A DNA stretch of 64,000 bases, from assembly GCA_001664505.1 (NCBI GenBank), contig CP011806.1, positions 3,535,385-3,599,384 on the forward strand, given 5' to 3'. Source of the DNA: Acidobacteria bacterium Mor1 (GTDB lineage Bacteria > Acidobacteriota > Polarisedimenticolia > Polarisedimenticolales > Polarisedimenticolaceae). Position numbers and translations under genes: made by a program. The notes beneath the pieces were generated by a model that did no database searches, was not told the origin of the DNA, and was given only the letters and a program-made list of their open reading frames with translations. Below, in pieces: positions 59,478 to 64,000 of this stretch (position 1 is its first letter; each line of letters opens with the position of its first letter).

Positions 59478-59814
59478 GACCCTGGCCGCGCCGGAGGTCC
59501 CCTCGTTGATCGGCGCGTCGCTGCGCATGGGCCTAGCCCTGGTGATGCTGTTGCTCGCCGCCTGGGGTTGGCTCCAGTGGCAGAAGCGTCAGCGGGGTGG
59601 TGAACGCCGGGTCGAGGTGATCGACCGGGCGGCGCTCGCCCGCGGATCCAGCGTTGCGCTGCTCAAGGTCGACGACCGCCGCCTGCTGGTCGGCGTCTCC
59701 AACGAGGGCGTTCGCCTGCTGCGGGACGTGACCACGCCGGTTCCCGTTCCGCGCCCTGAAGCCGCCGAATTCGAACGCAAGCTGGCCGCCGCCGCCGGAA
59801 CGGAGGGCAACTGA
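59461..59814 (+). CDS. fliO: Flagellar biosynthesis protein FliO
   Basis: 117 residues from GTG 59461 (GGGGGGAA upstream). A single membrane helix (SLRMGLALVMLLLAAWGWLQWQ) is followed by a soluble part (RVEVIDRAALARGSSVALLKVDDRRLLVGVSNEGVRLLRDV) with the FliO LLVGVS-type core. FliO assists FliP assembly in the export gate. Overlaps fliN and fliP at both ends. Confidence 0.88.
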   Translation: MNPPIETLAAPEVPSLIGASLRMGLALVMLLLAAWGWLQWQKRQRGGERRVEVIDRAALARGSSVALLKVDDRRLLVGVSNEGVRLLRDVTTPVPVPRPEAAEFERKLAAAAGTEGN

Positions 59815-60509
59815 TGCTCGCCTTCCTCGCCTCGGCCGGTCCGTCGTTGACCCTCGATATGGGGGATCTGGGAGAGCCGTCGGGATTGTCCACCGCCGTC
59901 AAGATCGGCCTGGTGATGACGGCGCTGGTGGTGCTGCCCTCGGTGCTTGTGATGTTCACCGCCTTCGTGCGGCTGATCGTGGTCTTCCACTTCCTGCGCC
60001 AGGCGATGGGCACCCAGAGCCTGCCCCCCAACCAGGTGCTGACCGGCCTGGCCTTGATGCTGACCTTCTTCGTGATGGCACCGGTGGCCCAGCAGGTCTA
60101 CGACGACGCCATCATCCCCTACCAGGCCGGCGAGATGGACGGCGAACAGGCGCTCGACGCCGGCCTGCAGCCGGTGCGCAACTGGATGCTGACCAACACC
60201 CGCGAGAGCGACGTGATGCTCTTCGCCCGCCTGGCCCGCATCGAGCGGCCGCAATCCCGGGACGAGATCCCGATGCGGATCGTGCTGCCGGCGTTTCTGA
60301 TCTCCGAACTCAAGACCGGGTTCCAGATCGGCTTCCTGTTGTTCATGCCGTTCCTGGTGATCGACCTGGTGGTCGCCTCGGTGCTGCTCTCGATGGGCAT
60401 GATGATGCTCCCACCGATCATCATCTCGCTGCCCTTCAAGATCCTGCTCTTCGTTCTCGTCGACGGCTGGAATCTGCTCGTCGGCTCCGTTGTCCAGAGC
60501 TTCAACTGA
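59814..60509 (+). CDS. fliP: Flagellar export gate protein FliP
   Basis: 231 residues. Four membrane helices with typical FliP text: LVVLPSVLVMFTAFVRLIVVFHFLRQAMGTQSLPPNQVLTGLALMLTFFVMAPV; IVLPAFLISELKTGFQIGFLLFMPFLVIDLVVASVLLSMGMMMLPPIIISLPFKILLFVLVDGWNLLVGS. Shares one base with the fliO stop. Pore-forming component of the type III export gate. Confidence 0.97.
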   Translation: MLAFLASAGPSLTLDMGDLGEPSGLSTAVKIGLVMTALVVLPSVLVMFTAFVRLIVVFHFLRQAMGTQSLPPNQVLTGLALMLTFFVMAPVAQQVYDDAIIPYQAGEMDGEQALDAGLQPVRNWMLTNTRESDVMLFARLARIERPQSRDEIPMRIVLPAFLISELKTGFQIGFLLFMPFLVIDLVVASVLLSMGMMMLPPIIISLPFKILLFVLVDGWNLLVGSVVQSFN

Positions 60510-60520
60510 GGGGTAGGTCT

Positions 60521-60790
60521 GTGTCCGAAACCATCGTGATGGATATCGCGCGCCAGACGATTCAGGTTGCGCTCATGGTCGCGGCGCCGATGCTGATCGT
60601 CAGCCTCGTCGTCGGCCTGATCATCAGCCTGTTCCAGGTCGCCACATCCCTCCAGGACGTGACGCTGACCTTCGTGCCGAAGATCTGCGCCGTCGGCCTG
60701 ACCCTGCTGCTCGCCGCCCACTGGATCATCGAGCTGTTGCTCGGCTTCTGCCGCAACCTGATCCAGTCGATCCCGGAGTTCATTTCTTGA
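60521..60790 (+). CDS. fliQ: Flagellar export gate protein FliQ
   Basis: 89 residues from GTG 60521, with two membrane helices: ALMVAAPMLIVSLVVGLIISLFQVATSLQDVTLTFVPKICAVGLTLLLAAHWIIELLLGF. Length and text are typical of FliQ. Stop overlaps fliR start (TTGA). Confidence 0.96.
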   Translation: MSETIVMDIARQTIQVALMVAAPMLIVSLVVGLIISLFQVATSLQDVTLTFVPKICAVGLTLLLAAHWIIELLLGFCRNLIQSIPEFIS

Positions 60791-61587
60791 ACGAACTGAT
60801 CTCCATGACCGGGATCATCGACTCGATCCCAGGCTTCGCGCTCGTCCTGCTGCGGGCGTCGGGGGTCGTGGTGTTTCTGCCGATCTTCGGCTCGCTGCAG
60901 GTCCCGGTACGGATCCGGGTCGGCTTCGCCGTGGTGATGGCCATGGCGATGATGTCGGTGGTTGAAGCCGATATCACGGCACCGAGCACGGTGCTCGGTT
61001 GGGCGCTGGTTTCGCTTCGCGAACTGGCCGCCGGGTTCTTCTTCGGCATCGCGGCCCGCACGATCTTCTCCGGCGTCGAACTTGCGGCCGCGATGGTCTC
61101 GGGCCAATCCGGTTTCTCGATGGCCAGCATGGTCGACCCGCTGACCGGCGGCAACGCAGTTGCACCGGCGCTGTTCCTCAATTTGCTGGCCACGGCGCTG
61201 TTTCTCGCCGCCGACATGCACCACCTGATGATCGGCGCGATGCTCAGCAGCTACGACATCCTGCCGGTCTCCACCGAACTGGTACGGGTCGCCCACCTGG
61301 GCGAGGCCGCCGGCAGTCTCGGCATGCGCATGCTCGACATCGCCGTGCAGCTCGCCGCTCCCGGACTGCTCGTCACGTTCTCCATCGATCTGCTGCTGGC
61401 GCTGGTCGGACGCGCCATGGGGCAGGTCCCGATTCTCCTCGTCGGTTACCCGGTCAAGCTCGCCGCCGGCCTGATTGCCATGGCGATGCTGGCGATGGGT
61501 ACCGGTTCCGCGATCGGCTGGCTCGGCCGGACGATCGTTCAGGACGGCCGCGCCATTCTCGGCGCGCTCTCGTCTCAGGGTGTCTAG
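60787..61587 (+). CDS. fliR: Flagellar export gate protein FliR
   Basis: 266 residues from TTG 60787 overlapping the fliQ stop; an ATG at 60808 is the alternative. Blocks: FALVLLRASGVVVFLPIFGSLQVPVRIRVGFAVVMAMAM, SLRELAAGFFFGIAARTIFSGVELAAAMVSGQSGFSMASMVDP and LLVTFSIDLLLALVGRAMGQVPILLVGYPVKLAAGLIAMAMLA. About six membrane helices. Part of the FliPQR gate. Confidence 0.96.
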   Translation: MNELISMTGIIDSIPGFALVLLRASGVVVFLPIFGSLQVPVRIRVGFAVVMAMAMMSVVEADITAPSTVLGWALVSLRELAAGFFFGIAARTIFSGVELAAAMVSGQSGFSMASMVDPLTGGNAVAPALFLNLLATALFLAADMHHLMIGAMLSSYDILPVSTELVRVAHLGEAAGSLGMRMLDIAVQLAAPGLLVTFSIDLLLALVGRAMGQVPILLVGYPVKLAAGLIAMAMLAMGTGSAIGWLGRTIVQDGRAILGALSSQGV

Positions 61588-61590
61588 GCC

Positions 61591-62691
61591 ATGGCCGAAG
61601 ACAAGTCGAACCGCACAGAAGAACCGACATCACGCCGGCTACAGAAGGCCCGTGAAGACGGTCGCGTTCCGCGCAGCAAGGACGTCTCCTCGACGTTGAC
61701 CCTTGTGTTCTTCCTCGTGTTCGCCCAGATCTTCGGCGCCGACTGGTTCATGCGGCTCAAGAACCTGGCCGGATGGTTCTTCGCCAACGCCGGCAGCATC
61801 GCCCTGGATCCGATCTCGGTGATGCCCTTCCTGCGCATGCTGATGGGCAAGATCGCGCTGTTGGTCGCGCCGCCGGTCGGCGTGATGATGGTCGCCGGTG
61901 TCGGCGGCAGCTTCGTCCAGGCCCGGCCGAACCTGACCTTCAAACCATTCAAGCCGGACTTCAGCAAGCTCAACCCGGTCAAAGGCATCAAGAAGATCTT
62001 CTCGATGTCCAAGGTCGTCGAACTGCTCAAGACCCTGGCGAAGCTGGTGGCCTACAGCTGGGTCGCCTGGAACGCGACCCGCTCGTTCCTCGAGAACCCG
62101 ACCGCGCACCTCAACGGCGCCGAGGGTGCCCTGCTGGGCATCTTCATGCTCTGCGCCAAGGTCATGCTCCACGTGGCGGTCCTCGCCGCGCTCCTCGCGA
62201 TCGTCGACTACCTGTGGACCCGCTACGACTACACCAAGGGTCTGCGCATGACCAAGAAAGAGGTCAAGGACGAGCGCAAGGAACTGGAAGGGGACCCCCG
62301 GGTCAAGGGCCGCATCCGCCAGCAACAGATGGCGATGTCCCGCACCCGGATGATGGCCGACGTCGCCACCGCCACGGTGGTGGTGACCAACCCGACCCAC
62401 TACGCCGTGGCGCTGCGCTACGTACCCGGCGAAACCGAGGTGCCGATCGTGGTGGCCAAGGGCATGTCCAAGCTCGCTGCCCGCATCCGCGAAATCGCCA
62501 CGGAGAACAACGTCCCGATCATCAGCGACCCGCCGCTGGCCCGTGCGCTCTACAAAGCGGTCGAGGTCGGAAGCGAGGTTCCCTTCGCGCTGTACAAGGC
62601 AGTCGCCGAGATCCTGGCCCTGGTGCTCAAGGGCAAGGGCCGCCGCCGTGCGCCTGTCCGTCCTAATCGGGGACCTGAGGCCGGCGCATGA
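61591..62691 (+). CDS. flhB: Flagellar export switch protein FlhB
   Basis: 366 residues. Start: TEEPTSRRLQKAREDGRVPRSKDVSS. Four membrane helices. The cytoplasmic domain has the autocleavage site NPTH (267-270) in VVVTNPTHYAVALRYVPGE, followed by VVAKGMSKLAARIREIATENNVPIISDPPLARALYKAVEVG. It switches export specificity with FliK. Overlaps flhA (ATGA). Confidence 0.97.
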   Translation: MAEDKSNRTEEPTSRRLQKAREDGRVPRSKDVSSTLTLVFFLVFAQIFGADWFMRLKNLAGWFFANAGSIALDPISVMPFLRMLMGKIALLVAPPVGVMMVAGVGGSFVQARPNLTFKPFKPDFSKLNPVKGIKKIFSMSKVVELLKTLAKLVAYSWVAWNATRSFLENPTAHLNGAEGALLGIFMLCAKVMLHVAVLAALLAIVDYLWTRYDYTKGLRMTKKEVKDERKELEGDPRVKGRIRQQQMAMSRTRMMADVATATVVVTNPTHYAVALRYVPGETEVPIVVAKGMSKLAARIREIATENNVPIISDPPLARALYKAVEVGSEVPFALYKAVAEILALVLKGKGRRRAPVRPNRGPEAGA

Positions 62692-64000
62692 GTGAAGCGG
62701 CGATGAAGAACCCGGCGATGAAGAATCCCTGGGCCGCAGCAGCTCGCGCCGCCCTGCCGATGGGTGTCGTCGGCCTGATCGGCGTGATGATCGTGCCGCT
62801 GCCCGCCACGGCTCTCGATCTCTTGATCAGCCTCAACGTGGCCCTGAGCATGGTGGTGCTGTTGACCGCGGTCTACATCGAACGGCCGGTCAACTTCTCG
62901 GTCTTCCCCTCGGCGCTGTTGCTGCTGACCATCTTCCGCCTCGGACTCAACATCGCCTCGACCCGGCGGATCCTGCTCCACGGCAACGAAGGTACCGGCG
63001 CGGCCGGTTCGGTCATCGAGGCCTTCGGCGAGTTCGTCGTCGGCGGCAACCTGGTCGTCGGCGTCGTGATCTTCCTGGTCTTGCTGGCGATCCAGTTCAT
63101 CGTCATCAACCACGGTGCCACGCGCATCAGTGAAGTCGCCGCCCGTTTCACCCTGGACGCCATGCCCGGCAAGCAGATGGCGATCGACGCCGATCTCAAC
63201 GCCGGCCTGATCGACGAGGTCGAGGCCAAGGAACGGCGCAAGGTCATCCAGGAAGAGGCGGACTTCTACGGCTCGATGGATGGTGCGGTGCGCTTCACCC
63301 AGCGAGACGCCGTAGCCTCGATCCTGATCGTCGGCATCAACATCATCGCCGGCCTGATTATCGGCATCGTCCAGTCGGGTATGGGGCTCAACGAGGCGCT
63401 GCGCACCTTCTCGACCCTGACCGTCGGCGACGGCCTGGTCACCGCCATCCCGTCCCTCCTGATCTCGGTTGCCGGCGGCCTGGTCACCACGCGAAACGAT
63501 ACCGGCGACGAACTGGGCGGCGACATCGCCGGACAGCTGTTCGCCAACCCCAAGCCGCTGACCGTCGCCTCCGCCTCGCTGGCCACCATGGCGTTGATTC
63601 CGGGGCTCCCCACGGCTGCGTTCCTCTCGCTTGCCGGCGGGCTCGGCGCCCTGGCCTTCGGCGTGCGCGCCAAGCAGAAGGAGGTCGATCCGGCCGAACC
63701 GGTGGAGGCCCTGGGCCCGCCACCGGAAGAACCGATCGAACCGCTGCTGACCGTCGATCCGTTGACCGTCGAGGTGGGCTACGACCTGGTCGAGATGGCC
63801 GGCTCCGATCGTCCCGGCGGCCTGCTGGAACGCATCCGCGGCATTCGCCGTCAGATCGCGCTGGATCAGGGCATGGTGGTTCCGCCGGTGCGGGTCCGCG
63901 ACAACCTGCGGCTGGGCTCCGACGAGTACCTGATTCTGCTGCGCGGCGCCGAGATCGGCCGGGCGCGGCTGCCTCGCGGCACCGCCATGGCCATCGACCC
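62688..64000 (+). CDS. flhA: Flagellar export protein FlhA (partial, 3' end outside window)
   Basis: 437 codons visible of about 690-700, running off the window. Several membrane helices: AALPMGVVGLIGVMIVPLPATALDLLISLNVALSMVVLLTAVYI. The conserved FHIPEP-type cytoplasmic loop reads FRLGLNIASTRRILL and GEFVVGGNLVVGVVIFLVLLAIQFIVINHGATRISEVAARFTLDAMPGKQMAIDADLNAGLI. The cytoplasmic FlhA_C domain begins at about 375 (VEVGYDLVEMAG). ATG at 62688 overlaps the flhB stop. Docking platform of the export apparatus. Confidence 0.97.
   Translation, partial: MSEAAMKNPAMKNPWAAAARAALPMGVVGLIGVMIVPLPATALDLLISLNVALSMVVLLTAVYIERPVNFSVFPSALLLLTIFRLGLNIASTRRILLHGNEGTGAAGSVIEAFGEFVVGGNLVVGVVIFLVLLAIQFIVINHGATRISEVAARFTLDAMPGKQMAIDADLNAGLIDEVEAKERRKVIQEEADFYGSMDGAVRFTQRDAVASILIVGINIIAGLIIGIVQSGMGLNEALRTFSTLTVGDGLVTAIPSLLISVAGGLVTTRNDTGDELGGDIAGQLFANPKPLTVASASLATMALIPGLPTAAFLSLAGGLGALAFGVRAKQKEVDPAEPVEALGPPPEEPIEPLLTVDPLTVEVGYDLVEMAGSDRPGGLLERIRGIRRQIALDQGMVVPPVRVRDNLRLGSDEYLILLRGAEIGRARLPRGTAMAID

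Overview
The window is high-GC, gene-dense bacterial chromosomal DNA from a motile Gram-negative organism. Outer-membrane and secreted proteins are common: a beta-barrel porin, a beta-helix protein, LamG proteins and a secreted sulfatase. The flagellar genes carry sigma-54 and sigma-28 type promoters. One secreted protein (10816-11886) ends in an Fn3-like module with a tail of the form EGSYGxxSxGxERP. Together with membrane-anchored winged-helix/TPR regulators and the gene mix, this suggests Acidobacteriota (Thermoanaerobaculia/Polarisedimenticolia-like). That placement is an inference and was not tested by any search.

Layout. 1-7900: a LURP-one-like protein and M29 aminopeptidase pair, a winged-helix/TPR membrane regulator divergent from a sulfatase, a secreted S41 protease divergent from an Lrp-type regulator, and a small membrane protein. 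7926-15593 (minus strand): a run with short gaps and overlaps, DUF6265 protein - deoC - small exported protein - tatD - beta-helix protein - four-repeat secreted protein - LamG protein with one CxxCH. 15831-23444: two TPR/GT-A type glycosyltransferases, an AmpG/RhtX-like MFS carrier and a 1053-residue GT-B + GT2 protein, an island next to the flagellin locus. 23894-28537: prkA-yhbH-spoVR, followed by a PilZ protein.

29306-64000 is the flagellar region, in five blocks separated by non-flagellar genes. (1) fliC-flaG-fliD-fliS-fliT-like (filament, cap, chaperones), preceded by a sigma-28 promoter. (2) An aminotransferase and an FlrA/FleQ-type sigma-54 activator without receiver domain on the minus strand. 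(3) TPR protein-flrB-flrC-flgB-flgC-fliE-fliF-fliG-fliH, preceded by a sigma-54 promoter. (4) fliI-fliJ-MotE-like, then fliK, then flgD-flgE, with sigma-54 promoters before fliI, fliK and flgD. (5) fliN-fliO-fliP-fliQ-fliR-flhB-flhA, with a sigma-54 promoter before fliN; flhA runs off the window. Inserted between blocks are a porin, four small minus-strand genes, an HExxH protease-like protein, a LamG protein and a one-component HTH-TM-propeller-like regulator.

How it fits together (inference): the FlrA-like activator, from a sigma-70 promoter, would start the sigma-54 tier, including the flrB-flrC two-component genes, basal body, export gate and hook genes. Sigma-28 would then start flagellin and perhaps pilZ and fliS. 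Three of the five sigma-54 promoters share an upstream element at nearly the same distance from -24, a candidate activator site. The FlrC-like protein carries GGHSRA where sigma-54 activators have GAFTGA, so its activating role is doubtful. The sigma-70 promoter of the flrA-like gene overlaps a divergent sigma-28 promoter, which could be a feedback point. No tRNA, rRNA, CRISPR array, insertion sequence or prophage was seen.
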